Source: Methylobacterium bullatum
GTDB lineage: Bacteria; Pseudomonadota; Alphaproteobacteria; Rhizobiales; Beijerinckiaceae
Length of the DNA: 64,000 bases
Assembly: GCA_902712845.1 (NCBI GenBank)
Contig: LR743504.1
Coordinates: forward strand, 3,322,001 to 3,386,000
Direction: 5' to 3'
A model generated the notes under the pieces. It ran no database searches and was not told where the DNA came from. It was given only the letters and a program-made list of their open reading frames with translations. Shown here one piece after another: positions 42,993 to 53,029 of this stretch. The stretch's first letter is position 1. Each line of letters starts with the position of its first letter. The translations under genes and the position numbers were made by a program.

Positions 42993-43059
42993 CTCACGAA
43001 ACTCCCGATCACGGTCGGTTCTCGCTCCGAGCATGACGGTGCAGCGGGCGTTTTGTGAG
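42993..43059. repeat. 67-bp palindromic repeat family D, copy 2
   Basis: Starts CTCACGAAACTCCCG and ends GGGCGTTTTGTGAG. Same length and ends as 31441-31507. It lies 7 bp after repeat B, so two unrelated repeat families are stacked here between tdm and the chemoreceptor gene. Confidence 0.7.
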
Positions 43060-43351
43060 AGACATTGATTAAATGCGCCAGAGACTGCGGCGAGGCTTCC
43101 GCGCCACCGCCGCTTCAGCAAAAAACGATGAGAGAACCAATCGCAGGACGTCGGATCTTGCCGATACACGAGAGAAGCGCGAGAACTCCGCACTCCGTCT
43201 TCGTTAGACCACTCATCAAATTTCGCTCCGTACATTTTAGAGTCCTTTCCGAGGATACGGATATATAAAGCAAGCTATTGCCAGGACTTTTGTTAACCTG
43301 TCGATTGGATATTCCCGCCAAGCATATCCTCCAGGCGGAACCGATCCTGCA

Positions 43352-45427
43352 ATGGCCACACTCTCCTTCAAGGCCGCAATGGCCGGCAGCGCGTCGCTGG
43401 CGGCGATCTTCGCCGTCGGAACGGTTTTCCTGACCGAGCAGATCGGCGACTCGTTCGCCACCCAGGCCGAGGCGCTGCAGCGGGAGACGCTGTCGAACGA
43501 GGCGCGCGCCGTGCGGGGTCGCCTGGACGAGCTCGCCCAGGTCGCCAAGAACATCGCCTTGGTCGCTGGCGCCATGCGGAGCAACGGCGTCAAGGATCGC
43601 GCGGCTTACGATGCGGCGCTCAAGCGGCTGCTGGAGGAAAACCCCGCCATCCTCGGCACGTGGACCGGGTGGGAGGCCAACGCCCTCGACGCGCGCGACA
43701 CCGAGTTCGCCGGTGGTTCCACCTCCGACGCCACCGGGCGCTTCCTGCCGTACTGGAACCGTGGCAGCGGCGCCATCGTGCGGGAAGTGCTCACCGGCTA
43801 CGAGGACCCCGTGGAGGGCGCCTATTATCAGCAGCCCAAATCGCTGAACCGGCCCGCCGCCATCGAGCCGTACATCTACCCCGTGGCGGGGAAGGACACG
43901 ATGATCATGTCCTTCGGGGCACCGATCACGGTGGACGGCAAGTTCCTCGGCGTCGGAGGCATCGACATCGATCTGTCCGCCATGAGCCAGGCCGTGGCTT
44001 CGGTCCGGCCTTTCGGCACCGGCTACGTCACTCTCGTCTCCGCTCAGGGCGGAGCGGTGGCGTATCCGGATGCGAAGGCCGTCGGCAACCCCCTCGTCAA
44101 GCTGGATCCCGCGGCTGCCATGGCGGCGCGACGGGCGGTCGAGACCGGGGAGCGCGTGCAGGAGGTCGTGACCGGGCCCGATTCCCGATCCTGGCGTTAC
44201 ATGGCCGAGCCGATCCAGGCCGGGGCGACGAAGGATCGCTGGGCGATCGTCACCGCCGTTCCCGTCGCGACGCTGACGGCCGCGGCCGACCGGGCGCAAT
44301 GGTTCCTCATCGGCATCTCGGCCCTGTGCGTCCTGGCGAGCTCCGCCATTCTCTTCGCCCTCATCCGGCGTCTCGTCGGCGTGCCGATCCGGGCGCTCGG
44401 CACCACCATCGGCGGCATGGCCGCGGGCGATTACAATGCGCCCGTGCCGCAGGCGGACCGCCGGGACGAAGTGGGGCTCGTGGGCAAGGCCGTCGTCGGG
44501 CTGCGCGACTCCCTGCGGCAGAGCGCGGAGGCGGAGGAGCGCCGGAAGGAAGCGGCCCGGGTGATGGCGGACGAGCAGCGTCGGGCCGGCACGCGGGGCC
44601 TGGCCGATGGCTTCGAGAACGCCGTGGGCGGCATCGTGGGCCTCGTCGCCTCGGCCGCCACGGAATTGCAGGCCACCGCACGCGAGATGGCCGACACCGC
44701 CGCCCGCACGGCCGGCCAATCCGACACGGTCGCCAATGCGGCCCGTGACGCGGCGGCGAACGTGACCGCCGTCGCGACGGCGGTGGAGGAACTGGGAAGC
44801 TCCGTTCAGGAGATCGCCCGGCAGGTGAGCGGTTCGAGCCAATTGGCGCAGGAGGCCGTCGACGAAGCCCTGCAGACCTTCGGTTTCGTGGAGGCCCTGA
44901 GCGGGGCGGTGGCGAAGATCGGCGACATGGTGACGATGATCAACGCCATCGCCGCGCAAACCAACCTGCTCGCCCTCAACGCGACCATCGAGGCGGCGCG
45001 CGCCGGCGAAGCCGGCCGCGGATTCGCCGTGGTCGCCTCGGAGGTCAAGGAACTCGCCAACCAGACCGCGCGCGTCACTCAGGACATCGCGGGCCAGATC
45101 GCCGTGATCCAGGGCTCCACCGACCAAGCCGTGACGGCGATCGGCACCATCACCGACCGGATCAAGGAGATCAGTACGGTGGCGACCACGATCGCGGTGG
45201 CCGTGGAGCAGCAGGGTGCGGCGACGCAGGAGATCGTCCGCAACGTCTCCCTGGCGGCCGTCGGCACCGGTGAGGTGACCGCGAACGTCACGGGCGTGGC
45301 CGATGCCGCCCTGCATACCGGCGCCGCGGCGGATCAGGTGCTGATCTCGGCATCGGAACTGTCGCGCCAATCGGAACATCTCGGCTCCGAAGTGCGGCAC
45401 TTCCTGGCCAATGTCCGGGCCGCCTGA
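43352..45427 (+). CDS. Methyl-accepting chemotaxis protein with Cache-type sensor domain
   Basis: A 691-residue chemoreceptor. An N-terminal membrane helix (about 6-28) and a second one (about 314-338) flank a periplasmic Cache-like domain of about 280 residues ([47 protein letters not shown]). A HAMP region follows (about 338-392), then the cytoplasmic signalling domain with the hairpin tip around 523-572 ([28 protein letters not shown]). ATG at 43352 is used. The position right after tdm suggests it may sense a methylated amine or related compound, but the ligand pocket cannot be read. It is separated from tdm by two repeats. Confidence 0.93.
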   Translation: MATLSFKAAMAGSASLAAIFAVGTVFLTEQIGDSFATQAEALQRETLSNEARAVRGRLDELAQVAKNIALVAGAMRSNGVKDRAAYDAALKRLLEENPAILGTWTGWEANALDARDTEFAGGSTSDATGRFLPYWNRGSGAIVREVLTGYEDPVEGAYYQQPKSLNRPAAIEPYIYPVAGKDTMIMSFGAPITVDGKFLGVGGIDIDLSAMSQAVASVRPFGTGYVTLVSAQGGAVAYPDAKAVGNPLVKLDPAAAMAARRAVETGERVQEVVTGPDSRSWRYMAEPIQAGATKDRWAIVTAVPVATLTAAADRAQWFLIGISALCVLASSAILFALIRRLVGVPIRALGTTIGGMAAGDYNAPVPQADRRDEVGLVGKAVVGLRDSLRQSAEAEERRKEAARVMADEQRRAGTRGLADGFENAVGGIVGLVASAATELQATAREMADTAARTAGQSDTVANAARDAAANVTAVATAVEELGSSVQEIARQVSGSSQLAQEAVDEALQTFGFVEALSGAVAKIGDMVTMINAIAAQTNLLALNATIEAARAGEAGRGFAVVASEVKELANQTARVTQDIAGQIAVIQGSTDQAVTAIGTITDRIKEISTVATTIAVAVEQQGAATQEIVRNVSLAAVGTGEVTANVTGVADAALHTGAAADQVLISASELSRQSEHLGSEVRHFLANVRAA

Positions 45428-45441
45428 CGGCATGTGAACGC

Positions 45442-45476
45442 CCGCCGTCTCACACTCGCACGGGGTGGGACGGCGG
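45442..45476 (+). terminator. Hairpin after the chemoreceptor gene
   Basis: CCGCCGTCTCAC and GTGGGACGGCGG form a 12-bp stem (one G-T pair) around an 11-nt loop, 14 bp past the stop. TCCTTG follows, a weak U-rich tract. Probable terminator. Confidence 0.6.
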
Positions 45477-45645
45477 TCCTTGCGCATTGAGCGACCTTGA
45501 ACGTCAGGCCGCGAGGGTGCCTGAAACCGCGATGCGGTCGCGCCCATGGGGACGATGCGCAAGATTCCACACCTCGAAATGGCCTGAACCCTGCTTGCGC
45601 GAAGGACAACAGGAACACGAAACACGTCAGGGATCGGTTGAAGAC

Positions 45646-46278
45646 ATGCTCGATGCTGACGCCTTCCTGCAGAATTTATCGAGCAGAATAGATGGCTTTA
45701 TGTATAGCGGCCTCAATAATGCCGATTACAATATGACCTATCTATCGGATGGCTTCGAGAGATTGTTGGGGTATGACGTCGCCTCGTTTCTGAGGAACGG
45801 GACGAGCTTTTCGAGCCTGATCCATGCGGACGACCTGCCTGCGGTCGATGCAGCCGTTGGGGCCGCCCTTAGCGCGAGCGCGCGCTGGCAGATCAGCTAC
45901 CGGGTCAAGACGGCCGGCGGCAGGTGGAAACACGTGCTCGAAACCGGCGGCGGCCGCGCCGATGCCGCGGGCGAGATCGCCTATCTCGACGGCATCGTCA
46001 TTGACTTCGGACGCGCCAACGACTTAGCGGACAGAATCCAGTCCGGCCAGGCTGCGCTGGATGCGATCGACCGGGCCTCGGATCAGATGATCGAGATGCT
46101 GCGATCCCTGAAGATGCTCTCCCTGAACGCCCGGATCGAAGCGGCGCGTTCCGGCGAGGCCGGGGCCGGATTCGGCGTCGTCGCCAAGGAGATGGGCCAG
46201 CTCGCCGCGCTCGGTGACGATGTGACGAAAGCCGTCGGCACCGAACTCGGTCACTTGAAGAGCGCCCTGCGATTATAG
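45646..46278 (+). CDS. Soluble PAS-domain protein with truncated chemoreceptor signalling tip
   Basis: A 210-residue cytoplasmic protein. Residues 1-125 form a PAS_3-type domain (YMTYLSDGFERLLGYD-like, FSSLIHADDLPAVDAAV, YRVKTAGGRWKHVLETGG). After a short linker, residues 145-205 reproduce only the tip of an MCP signalling domain (EMLRSLKMLSLNARIEAARSGEAGAGFGVVAKEMGQLA). No transmembrane segment or HAMP is present. ATG at 45646 is preferred. It lies 218 bp after the MCP gene in the same direction. It may bind CheW/CheA arrays or compete with full receptors; function is unproven. Confidence 0.8.
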   Translation: MLDADAFLQNLSSRIDGFMYSGLNNADYNMTYLSDGFERLLGYDVASFLRNGTSFSSLIHADDLPAVDAAVGAALSASARWQISYRVKTAGGRWKHVLETGGGRADAAGEIAYLDGIVIDFGRANDLADRIQSGQAALDAIDRASDQMIEMLRSLKMLSLNARIEAARSGEAGAGFGVVAKEMGQLAALGDDVTKAVGTELGHLKSALRL

Positions 46279-46404
46279 GCGCCCTCCGGCACGCCGATCC
46301 CGGACACCGGGGCGCGGCCATCGATTCGACGACCTGCATGGAAAACCGGCCCCGACCCAAGGTACGGCCGGCGAGGAGGGGGTGACGGTCTCGGCATCCC
46401 CTCT

Positions 46405-46443
46405 CCGTCATTCCGGGTCGCCGAAGGCGACCCGGAATGACGG
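46405..46443. terminator. Perfect 18-bp stem hairpin
   Basis: CCGTCATTCCGGGTCGCC (46405-46422), loop GAA, then GGCGACCCGGAATGACGG (46426-46443), all 18 pairs perfect. It lies 127 bp past the PAS gene. It could be a bidirectional terminator or a short palindromic repeat of the REP type. No U-run follows. Confidence 0.6.
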
Positions 46444-46777
46444 AGGTGTGTCCATGAATGTCATGCCCTATCGTGTTAACCTGAATTCGGAGCCCTTATC
46501 GATGAGCGTTGTTTCAGCGTCGCAACGACATTCTCTTCGCGACTGAAAACTCATCGCTCCATCCAGCGTGCCTTCGATATTTTTCAATCCAATTTGCACG
46601 ACTATTGTCCGTCGCAGTGCCTCCGTCTGGATGACATCACCAAGTCTGCAGACCGGGCAGTTAAAAACCGCACCTATTTACTCGTTGTCCCAGTTTATGG
46701 CACAATCGCACGAAACAAACCTGCGCTCATTCAGGCGCCGCCTTCTGCGAACCGCCGCTTAGTCATAGAGCACTCTA

Positions 46778-48157
46778 ATGCCCATTGCGAAATTTTCATC
46801 CACTGATTCGTACACCGAGACTGATAGCGTCAGTTTTCCATTGTGGATTTTTGACTATGATGGGGGCGGTTCTTCTTATCAAACAACGTTCGATCAAAAT
46901 CAAGGATACCTTTTTTGCTATAAGAATAATGCAATGACCAGCTTTCTAAATGGAGGCACGGATGATCTTATGAGTTATTACATCGATTTTTTCGATAATG
47001 TCGCTCCAGTGAGCTTCAACGGGGGAATGCGTGGCGACATCCTTCGCGGTGGATCGGGCAATGACATCCTTAATGGCGGCGCCGGCAGGGATGCGCTAGA
47101 GGGCGGCGCCGGCAGCGACACCTTCGACGGTGGCGCCGGAATCGACACGGTCAGCTACGAGCACTCGACTGACGGGGTGCAGATCGTGCTTCTCGGTCAG
47201 ACCGATGGGTACGGCACGGATGGCGATGCGAATGGCGATACTTGGATCGGCATCGAGAACGCCAGGGGCGGCTCCGGGGACGATAGGATTTCCGGAAGTG
47301 ACGATCCCGGCGTCAACCTGATCGAAGGCGGAGGCGGTGCGGACGATATCAGCGCCGATGACAGCGACGTCGTGAGCTACGAGCACTCGGAAGACGCCGT
47401 CTCCATCGATCTTCTGAATGGCATCAATACTGGCGGCGATGCAGCCGACGACACGTTTTCCGGTGTTCAGAACGTTCGGGGCAGTTCCCACGACGATACC
47501 CTCATCGGCAACGATGGCGCCAACACCCTGCGCGGCGGAGGCGGAATCGACACCCTCGAGGGTGGCTTCGGCAACGATCGGCTGGTGATCACGGAGACGC
47601 CGGCCGATATCGATGGCGGAGCGGACAAGGACTTCCTGTTCGTGGATGGCGGTGGGACCGTCGCGCTGAGCGACGGCGCATTCGCCGCCATCGAAGCCGT
47701 CTACGTCCGTAACGACACGCATCTGGACATGTCCGCCGTGAGCACCGGTTCCACGATCGTGTCGCAGTCCACGGTCGGCCACGCCGTCGAGATCATCGGC
47801 AGTACGGGATCCGACCGCATCAAGGCCGGCAAGGCCGGGGACGCGATCGAGGGTGGGGCAAGCGGCGACAAGCTGTTCGCCGGCTCGGGCGCCGACACTT
47901 TCCAGTTCCAGGCGGGCTTCGGTCGCGACAACGTCTACGGCTTCGACGTCGCGACCGATCACATCCATATCGCCATCGAGGGCATCGACGCCCTCGATAT
48001 CACGCTCACGCCGTTCCACGACGGCGGCCGGGACACCCTCGTGACCTTCACGGGCATCGAGGGCACCAACAAGCTCATCCTGCACGACGTGACCGTGGCC
48101 GAGATTCAGGCGGAGCTTCAGGCCGAGCCGAGCGACCTGTTCACGTTCGGCGCCTGA
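46778..48157 (+). CDS. RTX calcium-binding protein (third RTX-type gene)
   Basis: A 459-residue acidic protein. Residues 1 to about 85 are a unique, aromatic-rich domain (VSFPLWIFDYDGGGSSYQTTF, YYIDFFDNVAPVSF) encoded by clearly AT-richer DNA. From residue 88 RTX repeats follow (GGSGNDILNGGAGRDALEGGAGSD, GNDGANTLRGGGGIDTLEGG, GGASGDKLFAGSGADTF). Alternating segments such as DTVSYEHSTDGVQIVL are typical of RTX spacer units. The end DLFTFGA fits a type I secretion C-terminus. No signal peptide. ATG at 46778 is used. Nothing nearby indicates its partner or target. Confidence 0.82.
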   Translation: MPIAKFSSTDSYTETDSVSFPLWIFDYDGGGSSYQTTFDQNQGYLFCYKNNAMTSFLNGGTDDLMSYYIDFFDNVAPVSFNGGMRGDILRGGSGNDILNGGAGRDALEGGAGSDTFDGGAGIDTVSYEHSTDGVQIVLLGQTDGYGTDGDANGDTWIGIENARGGSGDDRISGSDDPGVNLIEGGGGADDISADDSDVVSYEHSEDAVSIDLLNGINTGGDAADDTFSGVQNVRGSSHDDTLIGNDGANTLRGGGGIDTLEGGFGNDRLVITETPADIDGGADKDFLFVDGGGTVALSDGAFAAIEAVYVRNDTHLDMSAVSTGSTIVSQSTVGHAVEIIGSTGSDRIKAGKAGDAIEGGASGDKLFAGSGADTFQFQAGFGRDNVYGFDVATDHIHIAIEGIDALDITLTPFHDGGRDTLVTFTGIEGTNKLILHDVTVAEIQAELQAEPSDLFTFGA

Positions 48158-48214
48158 CCGCCGGCTCGCGTCGCGGGAGCGTCGTGTTCGTCGTCGAACG
48201 CGCGTCGACAGCGC

Positions 48215-49477
48215 CTACTGGTACCCCTTGGGGAAGGGGTCCGGCTTGATCAGCTCCGGGCTCGTATAAACGACCTCGAACTGGCCATCGGCCTTGGCCT
48301 TGCCGACGCGGGTCTTCGACCAGAGGTGGTGGTTCGGATCGACGCGCACGTAGCCTTCCGGCGCGGCCTTGAATTCCAGGCCCGGCGAGGCCGCGACGAC
48401 CTTGTCCACATCGAACGAGCCGGCCTTCTCGCAGGCCATCTTCCACAGGAACGGGCCGAGATAGGCGGCCTGGGTTACGTCGCCGATGACGGTCTTCTCG
48501 CCCCACATCTTGTGAAAGGCGGTGACGAAGGCCTTGTTGTTCTCGTTCTCGATGGACTGGAAGTACTTCATGCAGGAATAGGCGCCGGCGATGTTGTCGC
48601 CGCCGATACCCTCGACCTCATCCTCCGTGACGGACAGGGTGAGCAGGGTCTGTTTCGAGAGATCGATGCCGGAGGCCTTGAGCTGCTTGTAGAACGCCAC
48701 GTTCGAGCCGCCGACGACGGTGACGAAGATCACCTTCGGCTTGGTGAGCTTGATCTTGTTGATGACCGAGTTGAACTGGGTGTGGCCGAACGGAAAGTAC
48801 TCCTCGCCGACGACCTTTCCCTTGAGCACGCTCTCGATGTGCTTGCGGGCGATTTTGTTCGAGGTGCGCGGCCAGATGTAATCCGAACCGATGAAGAAGA
48901 AGCTGTCGCCGCCCTTCTCCTTGTGGACCCAGTCGAGGCTGGCGAGGATCTGCTGCGTCGCCTCCTGCCCGGTATAGATGACGTTCTTGGACTGCTCCAA
49001 TCCCTCGTAGAATGTCGGATAGTAGAGCAGGCCGTTATACTGCTCGATCACCGGCAGCGCCGCCTTGCGCGAGGCCGAGGTAAAGCAGCCGAAGATCGCC
49101 GCGCAATGGTCGTTGACGAGGAGCTTCTTGGCCTTTTCGGCGAAGGTCGGCCAGTCGGACGCGCCGTCCTCCTGGATCACCTTGATCTTGCGGCCGAGGA
49201 TGCCGCCGGCGGCGTTGATCTCTTCGAAGGCGAGCTTCTCGGCCTGTGTGGCGCCGGTCTCGGAGATCGCCATGGTGCCGGTGACGGAATGGAGGATGCC
49301 GACGGTCACCTCGCTGTCGGTGACGGCGAGGCCCGTCGTGTTCACGGCGGCGGTGGCGGTATCGGCCGCGAGGACGGACGAACTTCTCGTGGCGGCGACG
49401 AAGGGTGCGGCTGCCAGACCGAGCAGCAGCCGGCGACGAAGCCGAAGATGAGCGCTGCCTTCGTCTTTTGACGCCAT
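48215..49477 (-). CDS. urtA: Urea-type ABC transporter substrate-binding protein
   Basis: A 420-residue periplasmic binding protein of the branched-chain/urea type. The N-terminus has an arginine-rich, Tat-like leader (RLRRRLLLGLAAAPFVAATRSSSVLAAD). The mature part begins VTVGILHSVTGTMAISETG and contains QAEKLAFEEINAAGGILGRKI, FGCFTSASRKAALPVIEQYNGLLYYPTFYEG and ESIEN...NKAFVTAFHKMWG, all typical of UrtA. It lies downstream of ureD in the same orientation, 179 bp away, which links it to the urease operon. The permease and ATPase genes urtBCDE are not in the window, so it is an orphan binding protein here. Confidence 0.92.
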   Translation of the reverse strand: MASKDEGSAHLRLRRRLLLGLAAAPFVAATRSSSVLAADTATAAVNTTGLAVTDSEVTVGILHSVTGTMAISETGATQAEKLAFEEINAAGGILGRKIKVIQEDGASDWPTFAEKAKKLLVNDHCAAIFGCFTSASRKAALPVIEQYNGLLYYPTFYEGLEQSKNVIYTGQEATQQILASLDWVHKEKGGDSFFFIGSDYIWPRTSNKIARKHIESVLKGKVVGEEYFPFGHTQFNSVINKIKLTKPKVIFVTVVGGSNVAFYKQLKASGIDLSKQTLLTLSVTEDEVEGIGGDNIAGAYSCMKYFQSIENENNKAFVTAFHKMWGEKTVIGDVTQAAYLGPFLWKMACEKAGSFDVDKVVAASPGLEFKAAPEGYVRVDPNHHLWSKTRVGKAKADGQFEVVYTSPELIKPDPFPKGYQ

Positions 49478-49656
49478 CTTTTCATTCCCTACTCGTCATT
49501 GTGGAGGACACGTCTCTGTCCATCCACGGTTGTCCCCCGGAGCTGGATCACTCCAACTCGACCGAGACACAGTTTCGAGAAGAAAAATCGTTTCTTAAAG
49601 AGCAAATTGACTGCACGCTGCATCATTGCTGGGCAGGCGCGGATCCGGTCCCGTCC

Positions 49657-50517
49657 TCACTTGCGACGGCGCGCGGGGGCGACACCGAACAGAGCAGCGA
49701 AGGCGAACGCGAAGACCGCATCCATCCCCGTCGACAGGGCGCCCCCGTTGGGCGCGAGGACCCGCACGGCCAGTCCGGCGGCGTTGGGCAACGGGCTCGC
49801 CCCGCACAGGCACCCCACCGCATCGGCGGCGCCCTGCAGCGCGGCGATGTCGGGATGGCCCTCGACGCCCCCGAGGATCGCCATCGAGCCATAGGCCGCG
49901 TAGGCGCCCATGGGGGAGGCAGGGCCCGCCAGGGTCGCGCCGTCGACCGAGGAGCGCTCGTTGACGAGGATGCGTCCATCCTCGGTCTCGATCCGCAGCA
50001 ATAGCGTGATCCGGGAGAACGGCCGGCCCATGCCGGTCGGATCGTGGCTGGCGAAGCCTTCGCTGACGATGGCGCGCGCATCACGGCCGAGGACTATGCG
50101 GGTGTCGAGATCCAGCGCCGAGCCGGGGAACAGGATCATCGGATCGGGATGCAGCGCCAGGCTCGCGTCGCTGGCGATGGCCAGACGCGTGTCCTGGCGC
50201 GCGGCGTAAGCGCCGGTGTCATGGACGACGGTGGCCGATTGCGTGGTGACGTGGGCGCGGCTTCCGGGCTTCGCCGTGATGTCGAGGCCCAGGCGGTCGG
50301 CGCGGTAGAGGCCGCCGGAGGCGGATTGGAGATACAGCGTCGCGATGTCGGGATGGTCCGGATACATCCGGAACGGCCGGGTGATGTGAAACGGATAGGG
50401 CACCACCTGCCGCGACAGCACCGTGGTGCCACCGCCGCGCACGAAGACCATGTGCGCCTGTGAATGGCGCGAGCGGCCCGCTCCCTCCGGCGAGGCACCC
50501 CGGACCTCCTCTCCCAC
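49657..50517 (-). CDS. ureD: Urease accessory protein UreD (UreH)
   Basis: A 286-residue urease maturation factor that binds apo-urease with UreF and UreG for nickel insertion. Landmarks are GTTVLSRQVVPYPFHITRPFRMYPD, YLQSASGGLYRADRLGLDITAKPGSRAHVTTQSATVVHDT and LHPDPMILFPGSALD. The start is uncertain: GTG at 50517 lies 6 bp after the ureG stop and keeps the residues of the first conserved strand (SQAHMVFVRGGG), while ATG at 50451 would give 264 residues. Neither has a strong ribosome binding site, so coupling to ureG is likely. It closes the maturation gene set. Confidence 0.88.
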   Translation of the reverse strand: MGEEVRGASPEGAGRSRHSQAHMVFVRGGGTTVLSRQVVPYPFHITRPFRMYPDHPDIATLYLQSASGGLYRADRLGLDITAKPGSRAHVTTQSATVVHDTGAYAARQDTRLAIASDASLALHPDPMILFPGSALDLDTRIVLGRDARAIVSEGFASHDPTGMGRPFSRITLLLRIETEDGRILVNERSSVDGATLAGPASPMGAYAAYGSMAILGGVEGHPDIAALQGAADAVGCLCGASPLPNAAGLAVRVLAPNGGALSTGMDAVFAFAFAALFGVAPARRRK

Positions 50518-50522
50518 GTCGT

Positions 50523-51173
50523 TCAAGGCGCGAAGAGCACCGCGCGGCAGATCGCATCCGCCACGGCCTCGATCCCGTCGCCCGAGCGAGCATTGGTGGC
50601 GATCATCGCCTTGCCGCCGCGCACGGCGGTGGCCTCGCTGAGCATGGCGGGGAGATCGATCCCCACATGGGGGGCGAGGTCTGTCTTGTTCACCACGAGA
50701 AGGTCGCAGCGCAGCACGCCGGGGCCGCGCTTCCTCGGGATGTCGTCGCCCCCTGCCACGTCGATGACGAAGATCCACCAATCCACCAGATCGAGGGAGA
50801 AGGTGGAGGCGAGGTTGTCGCCCCCGGATTCGAAGATGAGGAGGTCGAGGCCGGGAAACGCCGCCTCGAGGGCGTCGCCGGCCGCGATGTTGAGGGTCGG
50901 GTCCTCGCGGATCACCGTGTGCGGGCAGGCGCCGGCCTCCACCGCCGAGACCCGGGCCGGATCGATCAGCCCGGACCGGCGCAGGCGCTCCGCGTCCTCC
51001 TTGGTGACGAGGTCGTTGGTGACGATGGCGAGATCGACGCCGCACCCCGCCAGGACCGGGATCAGACGCTCGATCAGCGCCGTCTTGCCCGACCCAACGG
51101 GGCCGCCGATGCCGATCCGCGCGGCGCTGGCGCGGGCCGGGGAGGGGGTGAGGATCATCGCAGTGTCGGGCAT
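50523..51173 (-). CDS. ureG: Urease accessory GTPase UreG
   Basis: A 216-residue SIMIBI-class GTPase that powers nickel delivery to urease. It has the P-loop [13 protein letters not shown], the conserved [16 protein letters not shown], the nickel-binding CPH motif in [14 protein letters not shown], the acidic [16 protein letters not shown], and the guanine-specificity NKTDLAP. ATG at 51173 shares one base with the ureC stop (TAATG), indicating coupled translation. The stop is 6 bp before ureD. Confidence 0.96.
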   Translation of the reverse strand: MPDTAMILTPSPARASAARIGIGGPVGSGKTALIERLIPVLAGCGVDLAIVTNDLVTKEDAERLRRSGLIDPARVSAVEAGACPHTVIREDPTLNIAAGDALEAAFPGLDLLIFESGGDNLASTFSLDLVDWWIFVIDVAGGDDIPRKRGPGVLRCDLLVVNKTDLAPHVGIDLPAMLSEATAVRGGKAMIATNARSGDGIEAVADAICRAVLFAP

Positions 51174-52885
51174 TAGCGCAGCATGTAGCGTTGGGCGAGG
51201 GGAAGGACCTTGGCCGGTTCGCAGGTCGCGATGGCCCCATCGACGAAGACGTCGAAGGTCTGGGGATCGACGCGGATATCGGGGCAGGCATCGTTCCAGA
51301 GCATGTCGGCCTTGTTGAGCGTCCGGGTGCCGTGGGCGGGCAGCAGCGCCTTGCGCAGGCCAAGTTCGTCGCGCAGGCCCCGCTCGATCGCCAGCGGATG
51401 GACGAAACAGGCCGAGAGCCCCTGCTTGGCCAAGCCGAACGCGCCCCATTGCGGGCGCAGCAGCATCGGTTCGCAGGTCATCAGCGAGGCGGCGGAATCG
51501 CCCATGGCGCCCCAGGCGATGAAGCCGCCCTTGATGACGAGTTCGGGCTTGATGCCGAAGAAGGCGGGGCGCCACAGCACGATATCGGCCATCTTGCCCT
51601 CTTCGAGGGAGCCGATGTGCTCGGCGATGCCGAAGGTGCGCGCCGCGTTGATGGTGTATTTGGCGATGTAGCGCTTGATCCGGGCATTGTCGCCGAAGCC
51701 GGCCCGGTCCTGGGGCAAGCTGCCGCGCTGGTCCTTCATCTTGGAGGCGAGCTGCCAGGTCCGGCAGATCACCTCGTGGATGCGGCCCATGCCCTGGCTG
51801 TCGGAGCCGAGCATCGAGATCGCGCCGATATCGTGCAGCACGTCCTCGGCGGCGATGGTCTGGGCGCGGATGCGGCTCTCGGCGAAGGCCACGTCCTCCG
51901 GCAAAGCCGGGTTGAGGTGGTGGCACACCATCGTCATGTCGAGGTGCTCGTCGAACGTGTTCACCGTGTAGGGGTTGGTCGGGTTCGTCGACGAGGGCAG
52001 ACAATGGGGCAGGCCGGCGACGCGGATGATGTCCGGCGCATGCCCGCCGCCGGCCCCTTCCGTGTGATACATGTGGATCACCCGGCCGCCGATGGCGGCG
52101 AGCGTGTCCTCGACGAAGCCGGATTCGTTGAGCGTGTCGGTGTGGAGCTGGACCTGGAAGTCGTGCTCGTCGGCGAATCCCAGGCAGGCATCGATGGCCG
52201 AAGGCATCGCCCCCCAATCCTCGTGGATCTTCAGGCCCAGAACACCGGTTTCGAGCTGTTCCTTCAGGGCTGCCGGCTTGTGGGTGTTGCCACGGCCGAG
52301 GAACCCGAAATTCACCGGCCAGTGCTCGGCCGCCTGGAGCATCTTGCCCGTGTTGAACGGGCCTCCGGAATCGATGCCCACGGTGATCGGCCCGAGCGAC
52401 CCGCCGAGCAGCGTGGTGATGCCCGACGCGATGGCGTGATCGGGCAGGGCAGCGGAATCGAAATGCACGTGGACGTCGATGGCGCCAGGGGTCGCGATCA
52501 GCCCCTCGCAATCGCGCACCGTGGTGCCGGCGGAGACGATGAGCCGTGGATCGACCCCGTCCATGATCGCCGGGTTGCCGGCCTTGCCGATGCCGACGAT
52601 CTTGCCGTGGCGGATGCCGAGATCGCCCTTCACGATGCCGAGAACCGGATCGATGACGAGGACGTTGCAGAGCAGGAAATCGAGGGCGCCCTCGGCCGAG
52701 GTGACGCCGGGCGCCATGCCGATCCCGTCGCGCAGGGTCTTGCCGCCGCCATGCAGGCATTCGTCGCCGTAGACGGCGTAGTCCTTCTCCACCACGGCGA
52801 CGAGGGAGGTGTCGGCGAGGCGCACCCCGTCCCCCGTGGTGGGGCCGTAGAGGGCGGCGTAGTCGCGGCGGGGGATCGTCACCAT
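51173..52885 (-). CDS. ureC: Urease alpha subunit (catalytic)
   Basis: A 570-residue amidohydrolase, the nickel-containing catalytic subunit that hydrolyses urea to ammonia and carbamate. It starts [28 protein letters not shown], the canonical N-terminus. Metal and active-site motifs are HVHFDS, the carbamylated-lysine region [32 protein letters not shown], the flap MVCHHLNP and [12 protein letters not shown] at 52885 is preceded by GGAG (aaggagaccatc). Repeat B lies between it and ureAB, so the operon is interrupted by a palindromic element but keeps its gene order. Confidence 0.97.
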   Translation of the reverse strand: MVTIPRRDYAALYGPTTGDGVRLADTSLVAVVEKDYAVYGDECLHGGGKTLRDGIGMAPGVTSAEGALDFLLCNVLVIDPVLGIVKGDLGIRHGKIVGIGKAGNPAIMDGVDPRLIVSAGTTVRDCEGLIATPGAIDVHVHFDSAALPDHAIASGITTLLGGSLGPITVGIDSGGPFNTGKMLQAAEHWPVNFGFLGRGNTHKPAALKEQLETGVLGLKIHEDWGAMPSAIDACLGFADEHDFQVQLHTDTLNESGFVEDTLAAIGGRVIHMYHTEGAGGGHAPDIIRVAGLPHCLPSSTNPTNPYTVNTFDEHLDMTMVCHHLNPALPEDVAFAESRIRAQTIAAEDVLHDIGAISMLGSDSQGMGRIHEVICRTWQLASKMKDQRGSLPQDRAGFGDNARIKRYIAKYTINAARTFGIAEHIGSLEEGKMADIVLWRPAFFGIKPELVIKGGFIAWGAMGDSAASLMTCEPMLLRPQWGAFGLAKQGLSACFVHPLAIERGLRDELGLRKALLPAHGTRTLNKADMLWNDACPDIRVDPQTFDVFVDGAIATCEPAKVLPLAQRYMLR

Positions 52886-52898
52886 GATGGTCTCCTTG

Positions 52899-53017
52899 AT
52901 ACCAAGCGGCACTGATTCCGACCGATGGCCGGAATCAGTGCGTTCGGCGGACGCCCGCCGCCGCGCCATCGCGCGGGCAGACGACGATGAGGTCTCCTCA
53001 TCATCGTCCGGTCTGAC
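52899..53017 (+). repeat. Repeat family B, copy 3, inside the urease operon
   Basis: Starts ATACCAAGCGGCACTGAT and contains a hairpin (CACTGATTCCG...CGGAATCAGTG), the core CGGCGGACGCCCGCCGCCGC and a second hairpin (GACGATGAGG...CCTCATCATCGTC). It matches the 118-bp elements in layout, but the right terminal GGTAT is replaced by GTCTGACG. It occupies nearly all of the 144-bp gap between ureAB and ureC. Confidence 0.8.
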
Positions 53018-53029
53018 GCGCCCGGGCTT

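Noticed and set aside
48160..48214. Terminator between the RTX gene and urtA
   Set aside because: The convergent gap is short and no clear stem with U-run is visible.
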